Of a DNA stretch of 64,000 nucleotides, positions 36,381 through 49,816 are shown piece after piece; positions within the stretch are counted from its first letter, which is position 1, and every line of letters begins with the position of its first letter. This DNA comes from Taxillus chinensis. Lineage: Eukaryota; Streptophyta; Magnoliopsida; Santalales; Loranthaceae. Where the stretch lies: the NCBI GenBank assembly GCA_023512835.1, contig CM042092.1, positions 3,001,293 to 3,065,292 of the forward strand. The letters run 5' to 3'. The position numbers and the translations under genes were made by a program. Below the pieces are notes generated by a model. It was not told the origin of the DNA and did no database searches. It was given only the letters and a program-made list of their open reading frames with translations.

Positions 36381-39144
36381 TTTTACATGCGTAGAAGTAA
36401 ATAATTCGTGATAAAACTAATAATACAAAGTTTGTCTAATAATCGATGAAGCTCGCAATTAGTCAATTCAAACTTAAAATGAGGAAGCTTCAAAGCGACG
36501 TATCATTCCATTCACTATAACCTTGAGAGATACCAAACCACAAAATTTAAACCAGCTTTTAAAATTTTGCAACAACGAATCTCAAGTTTAGTTGTACATA
36601 CCAGGCCAAAAAAACAAAGGACAAACCCAACTCGCTGAAAAAAAAGGAGAATATGGAAGAAATCAAATCCAGTCGGAGAGAGATCAATCGAGGCTTTTAA
36701 TTAGAACCTACACATGATCACCAGCAACGATCCTAAAGATTATGTAAGGAGGAGAAATTTGCAGCGGAGGCAGTTTGAAGACCTGTAGTGGCCAGCGCGC
36801 AACGGATGGACAACGTAGCAGACATAGGCGTAGAAGGATGCTTGGTGGATGACACCGGTATCTGTTCCAGCTCGGATCGTCCAGCCGTGGTTTAGATGAC
36901 GAGCACCAACGGACTTGTGAGTTGTGAGTAGGACAAAGTCGTGGCAGCTCTAGTTCATGGGGTGAGCCAGAGGTCGTGAATGGGGGATTTGGATTCGTGG
37001 GGTGTGAGCGGGACAAGAATAGAGGAAGGTAAGGGAGAGTAATGTTATCTGTAACTTTCCATACTTGTATATTCCTCCTATGGACCATTATATGGGCCAC
37101 TGCATACAACCGTAATCATAACTGCGTGCAACTGAATTATATAACTACGTACAAACCCCCGTAATATATAACTGCATGCAACTGTAATATATAACTGCAG
37201 GAGGTGCAGTGTCCTTCATCCTGCAGGTGCAGGTGTCCCTCATGCATTGGTCGTGCAGGTACATCATACACGGTGTTGTCCATATCATCTTGGGACAGTT
37301 ATTACACTTTGTTAGGACAACTCTTTTTTATATGTTTTATTTAGGACAGTTATTACACTTCGTTTTCTTGGGAATTCCACTACTCCATTTGGCATCTACA
37401 TCACTTTTTTCCCTGTTTAAATTTACAAAATATAGTTGCAGGTGCAAAATATGAAGTACGTTCTCAGTGAGCCCAAAAACTTGATTTGTAACAAATGAAA
37501 TCCAGAGTTAAAACTAGGAACCATGTATTGATAAATATGAATGTACATAAATATTAGTCTCTTGTTATGTTTTATGCCTGTCCTCCGGTAGATTTTTCTT
37601 AATTTCTCCAACAAGAACAATGACCGATCATTAACTTTACTCTTCAATAATGATTTGTCTTAGAAATTTATGTGTTGTGATTTAATTTTGGGCATCTACA
37701 TTGTTGATAAATTCTCTGACCTAAAATTTGAACTGTCAAGTTTAGTAATTTTGGGCATCTACATTGAAAAGTTCAGTGATACAAATTTGTAATTTTAAGA
37801 GGGTAGACTCACTCATCATCTCCGCCCTAGTGATTTGCGTTTCGTTGGGGCGCATTTCATGTGGTCTCATCCTGGTCTTACAACAAGACTCCTTGGATTT
37901 CAAATGCAACTCATCTATTTTTAATTTTATTTGATATTTAAAGTTTTTTTTTCTTAAGAGAAGCCAAAAGTCAATTGTAAATGTTGCTGTTGTTTGGGTT
38001 GGCTAACTGTAGAGAATGATTGGAGCATTTGTGGATTATCCAACTTTTTAATGGTCCAATATTCGTACTCAGTGGGCGGAGATGATGAGTCCTCCCTGTT
38101 ATAAACTTATCTAATTATAAAATGGGAGAAGGCATGCGTAACACGAAGTGCACATTTGATAGTTGAAGACAAACAAAAAAGATGTCCCTCAGCGAAGGTT
38201 GTAATCGTGATACAGATTCAAGATGACATCATGCGGTCGCAGGGTGTTCTGCTGGAACAAGAATAACTTTTGTTTCTGATGTGTTGCTGCAGCAATTCAG
38301 ATCTGCCTCTTAATAAGAAGAGAATTACCGAATTTTCTTAACTTAAAGTGAAAATTTCAATTTCAATTTCAATGGAACTTGATTACAAGTGCATCAGTGA
38401 TACTTTAGAATTTTTGGGTTTATTTGATTTTTTCCCTCTTAATCCTTAAAATAGTTTACCAAACTTTATTTTTTAAGTGTTTAAAAATAATTACATTTGA
38501 CTTGTTTTTCAAAATCGTATTTCTAAATAATAATAAAAATATGCAAAAACTATTTGAATGTAAAGTATATTATTTCTAATAGAAAAAATAATTTTGGATC
38601 ATGTTTCATTTTTTTTAATATTGAAAATACTGTTTCCTAAATTAAAACAAAACAAAACATTAGGTACCACTGCCAAATAAACCAAAATAGGCCTGAATCC
38701 TCTACGGGGAGATGGTTGTTCCTTGTCGGTACACTCTAAATGGTGGAATTCATTTTCTTGGTCCCTCAAAAGAGTAATTAAGACATTAGTATCAGTAACC
38801 ACGTTCTGCGCAAATTATAGACGTCCTGCACAAATTATCGATCCGTCCGCCCAATAGCTTCTGCTGTATATACAAGTAAGACCCTTGACCTTCAACATAA
38901 AAGACAAGCCATGTCATTATATTGACCATGTGCAAGTGCCTAGGCACAGAAAGTTCAGTGACTGCTTGAAAATTTACCCAAGAAAACGCCTATCACATTA
39001 ATGAATGAACTGCAACCTGGAAGAGGGGAAGAGGGGACAGGCTCAAAACAACCAAAATTAATACCATACGCGGTATTAAGAATGCTACCAAATTTGGCCA
39101 GAGGCATCCATAATTACTTCCAACTTCTAAGGAAGCTAAGAGCA
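36381..39144. other. Intergenic region between hAT remnant and POLD3
   Basis: It holds a GC-richer patch at about 36730-37020 of unknown origin and a short minisatellite at about 37100-37200 (ataactgcatgcaactgtaa units). It also holds a doubled gggcatctacattg phrase at about 37690 and 37752, the inverted-repeat element at 37811-38090, and AT-rich DNA. No gene is recognised. Confidence 0.45.
37811..38090. mobile_element. MITE-like 280-bp inverted-repeat element
   Basis: The left end ACTCATCATCTCCGCCC (37811-37827) is an exact inverted copy of the right end (38074-38090), 17 of 17 bases. The interior does not code. No target duplication can be fixed with confidence, so the superfamily is open. 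Confidence 0.6.
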
Positions 39145-42100
39145 TCATGCTTTCTTGAAAAATGAGAGAATATTGCCTTGCTTTGGATCCTTCCAGTTCC
39201 CTGCCTTCTTGTTTCCGGCCTTGCCCACTGGGTGAGGAGCTGTGCTTCCAATTGCTGGTGACTTCTTAGCTAAAGGAGGCCTGTAATAATTAAAGGCTTG
39301 AATTTATATTTATTTGTGAAATGCCAGGTAAACAAACCCACCAACAAAACAGGTTTTCGTCCAAAAACCTTGACTACAAAATACAAAACAATGAAATATG
39401 TGGAAGATGGTTCTTCGACAATTAACCCACAAACACCCCCTCCATTATGGTAAAAGGTGCAAACAATTTAAATTGTTGCCTAGTATCAAAAAAGTGTAGT
39501 GGGATATGAAAGTCACGTCAAATTTATAATTGCTTCTCCCTACACTTTGCAACTACCTCTAGCTTACAATTGTTGGCTTGCATACTAGACTGCAGTATAT
39601 TTTGCATTCAACCTAAGAATATACAATTGGCCTTATTGATTGCAAGTTTGCGACCCAAGTAAAAACCTTTCAAAAAGGACACCGTGTCTTGATGAAGCTT
39701 TGTGTCTTGATAATAAGAAAGAAATGTTAGCAAACTATTATTGGAAGTAGCCTTCTTGAACAAAAAATTAAGGAGATACAAGAAGGGGAAGGACAACATG
39801 CACTTAACGCAAATGATTTATTACTAGTTGCATTTTGTGTCAAAAATGCATTTAAAATTTAAATTGGTAATTGATAAACGAAGTGATTCATAATATGCAG
39901 TCAAAAATAGAGCATGAATATAACCTGTTGATATTGCCTGTGACTGTGTTCTTATCAGTTTTCTTTGTTGTGTCACTGTTATCTTGTTTTGCGGCTTTTG
40001 CCTTGGTCTCCTCGTCCTCCCAAACCACTTCAGTGACTATATCATTGAATATAATTGAAAATTGGGTTAGAATTTAAATAAAAGCATTTAAAACGCAAGA
40101 GGAAACAAGGCTAATAAGATAACACTTGTACTTCCTGAAATTTGTTATAAGTTTATTTCAAAAAGCAAACCATAAATCTTAAATACCTTGTTTATTACGT
40201 AGACCAAATGAGTACCCAAATCATTTATATAATACGATTTTTTACCAACATATGTTTATGTGAAACCACAATTCTCAAACTTGGTTACTTCAGTTTTGGA
40301 TGCTAACTATAAGCATATAAGCCAACACAAACAAATGAAATCTTTGACAATTTTGCTCAAGCAAATAGCAAAAATTCTTTTATTCTGCAACAAACATCTC
40401 ATGGCTCAACAAACTCTAGACTAATAAAGTAGAGGAAGAATTAGAAAAGAATGCTCTTACCTTCCCTGCCCCGCTCATCAATCCGTGTCTTCAGGACTTT
40501 CCTCCTTTTGGGTAAATTATTTGCAGCAATGTCTCCTTGGGACTTCTCTGGAGAGGAAAGCTTAATGCCTTTGCCTTTGGCTACAAGTGAGGAATCTTCC
40601 CGTGATAACTGGTCAACTTTTTTGTCAGTTTCTCTCTCCTCCTTAACCTCTAGGTTACCTTCAATTTTTTTATCAAAATCAGAATTGCTTTTCTCTGGGG
40701 TCAAACTTTTAGTATCAGAATTCAGCTTCACACATGATTTCCCATTGGGCATATCTGGTGATGCTAAATTGACTGCGTCTTCATAAAAATCCTCTTCATC
40801 AGACAAATCCAATACAACTCTCCTCTTCCTACCTCCTTCAACGTTGGAGACTCTCTGAAAATTAAAAATTTGGCCTTCATCATCACTGCTTCCGTCAATT
40901 ACTGCCTCCCGCACACAAATCTGAGCTTCTGCGCTAACTGTTTTATTAAGGTGAATTTTAAAAATAAAATAAAATCAAAACTATAGGAAAATTAACATTT
41001 GTGGGTTGTAGGAAAAAATGTACATAAGCAGAAAAGATTTAATAAGCTAACTTGTTTATTATAGTGATGTCAAAATTAAAAACCTCTCCACCTTAGCTAT
41101 ATCCCCCGGAGGTGGATCAGAGGAAGGTGGCTGTTGTGTCATAGTTGAGTAACCAGAGAGGGAAAGGGAAAGAGGAGGGAATTCAAGAAAATAAAAACCA
41201 ACCGGATGGATTTTGAACAGATTCATTAGGTTCGGCTGCTGCACAAGTGGACTTTGACTTTGCAGATGCACGACCCCATAAATTTGCTAATGAGCTCCCA
41301 GTTCTAGAAGAACTATTATCATTCAGGTCCTTTTTGTTGGCAGGCAAGGGGGGAGCTTTCTCTTTATCTGCGGAAGGCTTGCCAGTCTGGCAATGGACCC
41401 CAATACCATCACTTTCGAGTTTAATTTCTGCTCTAAGGCCGGAAGAAGTTCGACAGCCTTCTGGGCTTGATTTCTGTGGTTTTCGTTGATTGGGTTGTGC
41501 AATTTTTGTAGTCTCATCTGCAGAAGTACTCTTAGATGGAACTGGGAGTCCATCAACTTTAGGTACTGAAGCCGCAATGGTTGTAGACTTTCCATCAGCA
41601 TTCCGCTTGACAAAAGAACTGGAAATCCCACAAAATCTGAAGAAAGCAGGCTATGAGAATGGATGAAGAGCCAAAACAGGTCATATAAATCTTGATAAAT
41701 GTATGAGCAAAGATAATCCACATTAAGTTGTATGCACAGAGACAAAAATATTTTTAGTGTGCTTGGAATCCCTGAATACTTGAAAGGAACAAACGTAAAT
41801 AATTATCTACAAAACATGTAAAAATAAAACACTTAATGAAGAGATAGAGCACTTAAAAAGAAAAAAGGGATTTAAATCATGGCAACAATGGAACAGCAAC
41901 AACAACATGATAGCCTAATAGCTTAATAGACCCACTAATACAGAATGATATCGCAAGAAAGCCCTCTTCAGTTCATTATTTTTCAGTAACAAGCTAATTA
42001 TTTGACCTGGACTCACAACTGTCATAAACTCATCTGCCAGTCCCTCACAGTGACAGGCAGAAAGGGAAGATGAAAGGAACTTGTGTTGTTGGGCTGCATG

Positions 42101-43295
42101 CGCATTTGGCTATGACATACAAAACTAATGTAAAAATAATTAACCAAATAAATAAAAGTTTGATCACGCAAAACTGTTTTTACTGAACATATAGACTTTT
42201 CTACTTCCACAAAAAATGTTAGAACCCTAAAAAGCAGCTAAACAATTCATCATATTTTACAGGATAGTAGAGTGCGTAGAACCAGGCAGATGGAACTTTA
42301 TTGGCGGGCAAGCATGCAAAGTTATATTATTATAGGTGTGGCATAGATGTTCTCTTTTACATGCAGACTTATTTATTTGGTTTTATAAAGGTAGTTTACC
42401 AAATACCAATTACCAAAAAAAATACATTCCACAATAAAGAAACTAAAATAACAATTACATCCACACAAGCAAACATACCTATTATCTCTTAAGCAATTAT
42501 CAACTGCAGGAGGCTGCTTAAAGAGCTCCTCTGCTTGTACGAATTCAGCATTCCAAAGAGCTGCAGGATCCTTTGGGATGGAAGGTTGGACACTATATAC
42601 CTGAACTGAGCAATTGCCATTGAATTCTTGTCTAGACTCTGCACACAATTCCGGGGGAAAACTGTACTATTTATAATTTTCTTCTCATTGGGAAAAAATA
42701 AAATAAATGACAACCATGAGAAATTGTTGCAACAAAGATATGATTTCATATTTGCGTATGAAATATGAAATATATCACTCCCATAATACATCACCATTCA
42801 ATATCCATATGCAAGAGTTTCATCATTTACTATATAGAAACAATATGCGAGGCATAAAATTATCAGGAATGTGTAGGAGGAAAAGCCTGTTTAATACACG
42901 GCAGTAAACGCTATATCAGGAGGAACATTTTTATTCCTATAAGAAAGCATTACTGATCCTACTGAATCTGGAGTCATGGAAACAATGATCCAAACATTGA
43001 CATAAAGACATGAAATAACAGTTGAGTGGCAAGCTGATTTGCATTCCCGACATTATAATCTGTGATACCAATATATGAGTTCTTATTGTGGTGCTGAACC
43101 AGTCCTGGCATTTCTTTACATCATTAATCCATCCGTCCAGAGATCAACATATTAAGGCCCTTCAGATCTTTAAATTGAGGCAAAATGCTTTGTTTGCTAG
43201 TCAAACTAAAGTGAGCAGAAAATCATTTGTAGATATACTCTCTCTATCTCTCCTTCCCTCTCACTCAATCCATATATTATCAACCCAACACTGAA

Positions 43296-43335
<40 letters not shown>

Positions 43336-44566
43336 GACCAAACCTGAAAGTTTGGAAGCAGAAACAAGCCTTATGTGGTAAACTGGAGGATCATGATTCA
43401 ACCAGCCAGACACTGTATACACTACTTCCACTTCCAGCTTAGTTCCCTGCTTTTCAACGAACTCCTGAAGCAGCCTGTTCATAACAAGAAACAGAACTTT
43501 TGTATGAAGAGGAACAAAACCAAAATTTACATTTTGTTTTATCCAGATCGGTCCTTACCTCTTTGCAGCATTTGATGTTACTAAAAAATTGCGACTAAGC
43601 CACTTGTAGGAAACCTGGGAAATGTCATTTATTTTAAAAATTGACATTGTAAGCACAGCTTCCAACATAAATTTCAATTCATGGATTTACAATTGAATGT
43701 AAGGAAAGCTGTTTTTTAAATATTTTTTCTAAACAGAAAATAAAATATAAAAAAAGGAAAAAGAGAGAAAGAGAGACATAGAAATAGGATTTTTGGGGTG
43801 CAAAAGGAGGGGGGACATGAGCAAAACTCACAAGTCATAAGTAGATAAAATATCTTCTGCATCAACATGAATCATGCATTAACTAGGGAAAAAGTGCTAC
43901 AACTTATGAGCAAGATTCACTCAGTGATATCATTTTCTTTAAAAAAACATCAAACTCAAGGTGCAATGGACACTGAAACGATTACTAGAAGAAAAACAAA
44001 GAATTTCAAAAATGAATATATAAATAAAAGTAGCGTGAGGACCAGACCATGAGATAATTGATAACACTTACATTAAAAGCACATACAAAATACGTGGATA
44101 ACCTACTCTCAGTGATGATTCACAATATCATTTACTAGAGTAAACGGTACCCCAATAAGATTGGATTGTGAAAAAGTAAACCTGGACACTACCAAAAAGT
44201 TGAGGGGCATAACAATATTAACAGTAGCAAGTTGGGTAAATCATGAGTTTATGAAATCGATAGCGATTCACATATTTCTTAGAATTTGAGCTTCCTGAAT
44301 TGATGAAAAAAATAGAAAAACCCTAGAAAGGAGAAAGCCAGCGTGTAAAATCCAATAGTCCATTTTGATAATGTACACAGTTACTAGAGACAAACGCATA
44401 AAATTACAAGAACTATGAACCAGCTCAACGGCGTGCATAGTTTTACGAATTTTAGAGGGAGAGGGAGGGAGGGAGAGTGGAACGGGTAAAATCGTACCAC
44501 TTGAAGCTTGTCGGAAACGAGAGCTTCGATCTCGTCGAGGATGCCGAGGGTTTCGATCTGTGACAT
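39145..44566 (-). CDS. POLD3: DNA polymerase delta subunit 3 (POLD3/Cdc27/p66 homologue)
   Basis: Eight exons on the minus strand join in frame to 524 residues: 44566-44498, 43614-43559, 43474-43344, 42638-42479, 41636-41203, 40937-40461, 40036-39925 and 39280-39145 (TGA). The N-terminal 130 or so residues form the winged-helix region that holds the second subunit (TLGILDEIEALVSDKLQVVS, YKWLSRNFLVTSNAAKRLLQ, GWLNHDPPVYHIRLV, then IPKDPAALWNAEFVQAEELF). The middle is a long, charged, Ser/Lys-rich linker with KRRVVLDLSDEEDFYED. The end carries the PCNA-binding PIP box Q-G-N-I-L-S-F-F-K-K-A just before the stop, the hallmark of this subunit. It is the replicative polymerase's processivity-linking subunit and acts in the nucleus. 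The start at 44566 gives the family N-terminus directly. No breaks. Intron 3 holds an (ATA)n tract. Confidence 0.94.
43295..43333 (+). repeat. (AAT)n microsatellite in POLD3 intron 3
   Basis: About 13 uninterrupted AAT units lie some 10 bp beyond the intron 3 donor of POLD3. Confidence 0.9.
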
Positions 44567-46459
44567 TGATTAATCTCGTAGATTCGATTTGACGACTAAA
44601 GACGCTGAAGAACAACGTTAAGAATTTTTATTTTTATTTTTATGGCTTTTGATTTTCCCCCCCTGTCCGTCCAGGGCAGATTTATTTCCCGCCATTGCCT
44701 GTTTTGGGTGAGATGGCAATTTTGACCCGCCCCACCCATGCCATCCCGTCTTGACATGTAATTGGGTCGGGTTCGGCTATTGCTCAATTAACTGCGAGTG
44801 TCCGACCCGATATTTTAAAACTGAATTAAGCCAAAACAAATTGCTCTGCCTGTCCGCCCAACCCAATTCGACCCCAAGTGCCCAAACCGGCATGTCAGAG
44901 CGGGTTCGGGGCGGTCTATGAAAATTCGGGTCGAGCAATAGCCAAGTCCGACCCGCCCCGTTAACATGCTTAGCACGAGGATAATGTCAAACGGGTCGCT
45001 GGCATGTGCGATGACCTGTCTTGAAAGAGCTGTGGTGGCAAATCAAAGTGGGCTGAATTCGGGGCGAATAGGTCGACTCACAAGTCAAGATTTGTTTTTT
45101 TGTTTTTTATTTATTTTATTAAAACTTATATGATGTATTTATATTTTATAAGTTTAGTCGGTTTCATAGTTACATAAAGTTCACGTTTGATTGATTCGCT
45201 GGAACTAAAATCAAGAAATTTTTTGGAATAAAAGAAAGATTTAAAGTAAAAAAAAATAATTAAAAATTAAAAATTAAAAATAAATCAGCTCACAGATCAA
45301 TCCGCTCGCAAGTGAGCTAAATCCGACCTGATAATTTTGATCCATTTAAAAATCGGTCTAAAAGAATCCAGCCCGTTTAGACTCATGCCCATGTGGGGAG
45401 GGCCCGAGCTGCCCAACTTTTTTTTATTTCATGGCAATGGGCATTCTTTTGGTACTCGTTAGTTTTTTGTTTTATTACTTTATTGGTAGTGGAGTTTGGA
45501 TATGTTTGATGATAGAGAATGTACTTTTTTAAAATATTTATTTTAAAACTAAGCTATATAACGTTTTTGTTATAGAGAAAATTAAATTTAAATTTAAAAT
45601 TAGAAGCTGAAAAGATGTTTTCAAATATATATATATATATATACACACACTTTATTTAAATTAGAATTTGAATATGATTAAAAACTATGTACCAACATTT
45701 TTTTGGAACCTGCCAAATTTAGTTTTCCATACAAAAGTCATGTTTGAAATGTGGTACCATTGTGATGAACCTAACACAATCTAGGCATTACAAGATGATT
45801 AGATTCTTTTTTAAGGGTTGAATCCTGATGTAGTGTGCACTTGTTGCATCGTGACCATTCTATACAAAACTTGTAATAAGAAAAAAATTATACATTATTA
45901 TTTTGGATGCCTCCTTATGTCATCTACAGAATGGTTATGCCATTATGGACATCATATCAGTTTATATGTCTTTTATAGCCAGATAGGGAGAGTCTATGAC
46001 ATTATGTACATTGTATCAGTTTAGATGTCTTATGGTGGTGAAAACAATATAACAATAAGATTATATGTAAAGCAAAACTCTATAAAATAGTTTTAATTCA
46101 TATAAAGCTTCATTTATATAAATACAAGAGAATGTATTTACCACAATGCTTCCTCGTGTATCTTTTTTGTGGTGTTTTGTTGCTTTACAAGTTCTAAGAT
46201 CGAAGGTGTTTGATCAGACTGAAGAACAATTGAACCTAATAGACCGATTAAATGAGAGCTAGATGTTGCACAAGTGAAAGTTGCAAAAAACCTAGCCTTA
46301 TAACAAGTTGTATCATAGCAAGTTCAGTGCTCGTTAGCGAGGAAGCTATGTAGTTTGAAGTGTCATAATGTCGAGTGGTGGTGGAACTAGATTAACAATT
46401 ATCAGTGGTGGTGTCTACAATGGTATAAAGGAGCGCAACGCAAAGGAGCCAAAAAAGGA
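44567..46459. other. POLD3 upstream region and repetitive spacer
   Basis: From about 44660 to 45420 the sequence is a degenerate mix of gggtcgggttcgg and its reverse complement, a known kind of dispersed plant repeat. It includes an imperfect inverted repeat: about 44764-44787 pairs with about 44930-44954. From 45420 to 46459 it is AT-rich, with an (AT)n/(AC)n run near 45628-45650. No gene recognised. Confidence 0.45.
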
Positions 46460-49240
46460 TGTCATGCCCCAATTTCCTCCTACCTTGGAAATGGTTCATG
46501 ACTACCCATGTCTGCACCTAGAGGATTAAAGGATTGGTGTGAAACACCTGTAAAGGATTGTAACATGAGTGTTGTCCTAACTTGCATGACAAGTTGTACA
46601 CAACAAGGTATACAACTATTCTCCAAACACAATAAGCATAAAAACATTCAAATTATAAAGAAAAAGAATATTACTCAAACACGTGATAAGGAGTCCCCCA
46701 ATTCACAACTACACTATTATTACAAGTCAAGTTTTAAACACAACTATTACATCATTTAAAATTTTCAAAAATAACACACATGATAAAATAATAAAAAGCA
46801 AGCCACCATGCCATAAGGATCTATCATACATTGGTTCGCTCACCTAATGCTGACTAGTTCCCGTAAAATAATGGTCATAGGAGGGGTGAGCAAACTATAA
46901 CTCAGTAGGAATTATATCTCCCTAGTCCATCCTATTGCTCGTAATACCTACGTACATGTCATGTATATGATTGCACTTATGTCATGCAACAGATATAATA
47001 ATAATATCTTCTGTACTGGGAGGAAGAGGACACTCCGCCACCACGGTAATACGTCATACCACTCCAGGCCTATGTCACAACCAAAGTTATCAAATTCGAG
47101 ATTTTATCTAAAATCATTTTTTGATAGGTGAAATCGGAATTGTAAAATTGAATAATAAAATCAAGATTTTACCAAATTTAATATATAATATATAATCAAT
47201 TATATAAAATTAAAGTTAACAATAATAAATTAACTTTTATAGTTAAAAAATTTAAACTAATTAATAAAACTTGTTGAAAATAATTAAAATGATAAACATT
47301 TATTGTCAATAACTCAATATCCACTTCACTCATTAACACAAATCAAACAAACACGGTAATCAAACACGGCAAAGGGCAAACACATCAAACATGGCACAAC
47401 CACAACAACATCAAACATGGCAAACACAGAAAGAAGAAGGAGCATAGCACAACACACATTGTGAAGTTGCAAACATATCAAACATGGCTCAGCCACTGCC
47501 ATATAAAACACGTCAAACATAGCAAGAAGGAGCATAGCACAACACAGCTAACACATCAAGAAGTAAAAGCCTGATTGTGGTAGTGAAGATCGGCGACGGG
47601 AGGCGGCGGTGAGTGGTAGCGACTGCCTGGTGCTTATTAGGGAGGAAGATGAGCTGGCGACAGATCCGATGGCGATCCGATGAGAGGGTGGTAGCAGAGT
47701 CGTCTTGCCAGGCAGGCCGTCAGATGGTCGGAGGACGGCAACAAAATCATCGTCATCTCATCATCTCGTCAGGCAATCCGTCGGACGGTTGGAGGAGAGG
47801 ACGGGATTGATGATGAGATTGGGATTTGGGAGGTGCTGGAGTCTAGCGTCGGGATGGGGTCATGGGAGGGATCTTTCAATTTGATAAATTAGGAGTTCAA
47901 TTAGGACTGAATGGAATAAATTAGGGATTAGATTGTTGAATCGCAGTTTCATACACTTTCAACGTAACCTCGTGCATCTACAATTTCATGGACGAGTTCA
48001 GCCGAAAACAATTCTATAAGCGAGTTTAATCGAAAGGGTAAGGTTCACGCATAAACTCGTATGCGTTTATGGTTTAAAACACGAGTTTGATAACCTTGGT
48101 CACAACCACACAAGGATCAATACTCAACTTTTGTCCAGGACACAGGTTTAACCTAGGATTACGCTAGCCATAAATCTTGTCCCGAATTACGCTCACACAC
48201 CCCAAGCCACGGATCTCCCCAAATTACGCTCACACATTATATGCACAAACCCACACTATGGGCCACCATCCCTATTGTGGAGGTGTTGATGGCACCTACC
48301 CTTGGCACCACCACCACGGGCACGATACATGATATCACCTCGAGCCTCGTGCCCTAATGTGGTGCCACCTCCACACACACCATGCCTTGCCACATTCACA
48401 CTCCATATCCCCCCTTTTCCAAAAGCTTCGTCGATTAAAACACAACATGACACACACAACCTTACTTCGTCAAGGTTTTCAACAAACTATAACTGGAAAA
48501 ACAAACCCTAACCACACCAAGGAGCCTTGACATGTTTTAAATCTAATATATAAGCGATTATAACGCAAAACGTCATCATAATGGATCAAAACCTATTTTC
48601 TGAAAATGTATTCAGTAATTTGTGGCACATATTCGTTTCAACAGCCTTCAACAGTCCAAACAATCACAAACTCATATTTAACATTCATATACATGAAACC
48701 CATTTGTGTGTGTGTAAGCAGACAACGAATGTAGATAAGATCTCATGAATACCATAACAAACATAATTTTATTCCCATCCCTAACAACACCCTAAGGTTT
48801 ATAACAGTTGCAGGTCTCTTCCTTGTGTTTCAACCCTATAGAAGGTGATAAAACGACCTAGTATGTAAAAATAGGGAATAAGATAAAGAACACCAGATTC
48901 CCCACCTCTAAAAAATGTGTAAAAGATGAATCTTGATTAACCAAAGTTCAAGAACGTCTTCTTTTACATCCTCTAATGCCTCTTTCACCTTCTGGATGAC
49001 TTCTCTCTCTTCCTAGCGTTAACCCTACATGTTCTTCCACTCTAGATTCATTTTCTTTCTCAAACATTCTCTCTCTCTCTCTCTCTCTCTAAAAGGTGAC
49101 AGCTAAAAAAGGAGACTAGGGTTTTGCTCCTATTTATACTCTCAAATATTTAATTAAAATACATAATGTGAAATCTAAAAAATACCTTTATGAGCCCCAA
49201 AATCCAAATTGGCCCCAAATATAATCAAAACTCTCCATTT
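46460..49240 (-). mobile_element. Probable solo LTR, Tekay/Del-like, minus strand, carrying a DNA-transposon insertion
   Basis: It opens TGTCATGCCCC on the plus strand, the reverse complement of the GGGGCATGACA end of a Tekay/Del-type LTR. It shares several blocks with 10648-12711 in inverted orientation. On the minus strand a TATA-type gagtataaatagga lies at about plus 49130-49144, as an LTR promoter should. The right limit is approximate. A 1 kb inverted-repeat element splits it at 47080-48100. No primer site or coding region adjoins it. Confidence 0.55.
47080..48100. mobile_element. Non-autonomous terminal-inverted-repeat DNA transposon, 1.02 kb
   Basis: The left end ACCAAAGTTATCAAA and the right end (reverse complement ACCAAGGTTATCAAA) agree at about 22 of 26 terminal positions. 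The element is flanked on both sides by CACA, and the host LTR reads on smoothly when it is removed (aggcctatgt joins accacacaagg). The left part repeats phrases like caaacatggc and agaaggagcatagcacaac. The middle (about 47580-47880) is GC-rich. No transposase frame is present. The short duplication does not fit the 8-9 bp of hAT or Mutator elements, so the superfamily is open. Confidence 0.65.
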
Positions 49241-49332
49241 GATGTGTATGTCATCATATTAACATCATATTCTCCAAAATTTAGCCTTTAAAATAGGCTA
49301 ATTCCCAAAACCACAAATACAGGACATGCCCA

Positions 49333-49816
49333 TTGGAAGGTCGACTAGCCAATATGGAGTTTTCCAACCAAGTTGAGATGATCAAACAATACAGTGAAGG
49401 CATTAAGAGACTCAAGTCAAGGGACAACGAGCTCTTTGGGAGGATGCAAGGGGTACTCAATTCTCTACCGGATAACCTCAATACTCGGTTTAACAGCTTA
49501 ATAGGAAACCTCTCGATGCAAATCCTAGAAATGTAGTACGAGATCAAAAAGGTCAAGATAGACTTGTCTCTTTACAAAATAGTGGTGACTTAAGGTGGAG
49601 TTAGTGTCCAATTCTTTTCCAAGATTGATGTGCTGAAACCAAAGACCTATGGTGGGTTGAGGAATGCGAGGAAGCTAAACAACTTCCTTTGGATAGTGAA
49701 ACAATACTTTCACGTAATAAACATCATTGAATATGTCAGGAAGATTAGGACTGCACAGTTATACCTAGTAGATTCAACAATGATATGGTGGCGATAAAGA
49801 CATGCCAATAGGGAGT
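49333..49816 (+). pseudogene. Ty3/Gypsy gag, 5' fragment (outermost element of the nest)
   Basis: The translation carries the usual gag of Tekay/Del-type elements: a coiled N-terminal stretch (EGRLANMEFSNQVEMIKQY), then PKTYGGLRNARKLNNFLW, VKQYF, then RTAQLYLVDSTMIWWR. In-frame stops (after LEM, after VVT, and a TAA where a second Arg of WWRR is expected) show decay. It is cut at GGAGT (49812-49816) by the next element; its continuation is at 58819. Confidence 0.75.

Noticed and set aside
39908..39940. GC donor for POLD3 intron 7 (exon ending after VT)
   Set aside because: A normal GT donor 14 bases further gives correct phase with the next exon.
40451..40786. 111-codon plus-strand frame
   Set aside because: Antisense of POLD3 exon 6, Ser/Leu-rich as expected for the complement of a Lys/Glu/Ser-rich linker.
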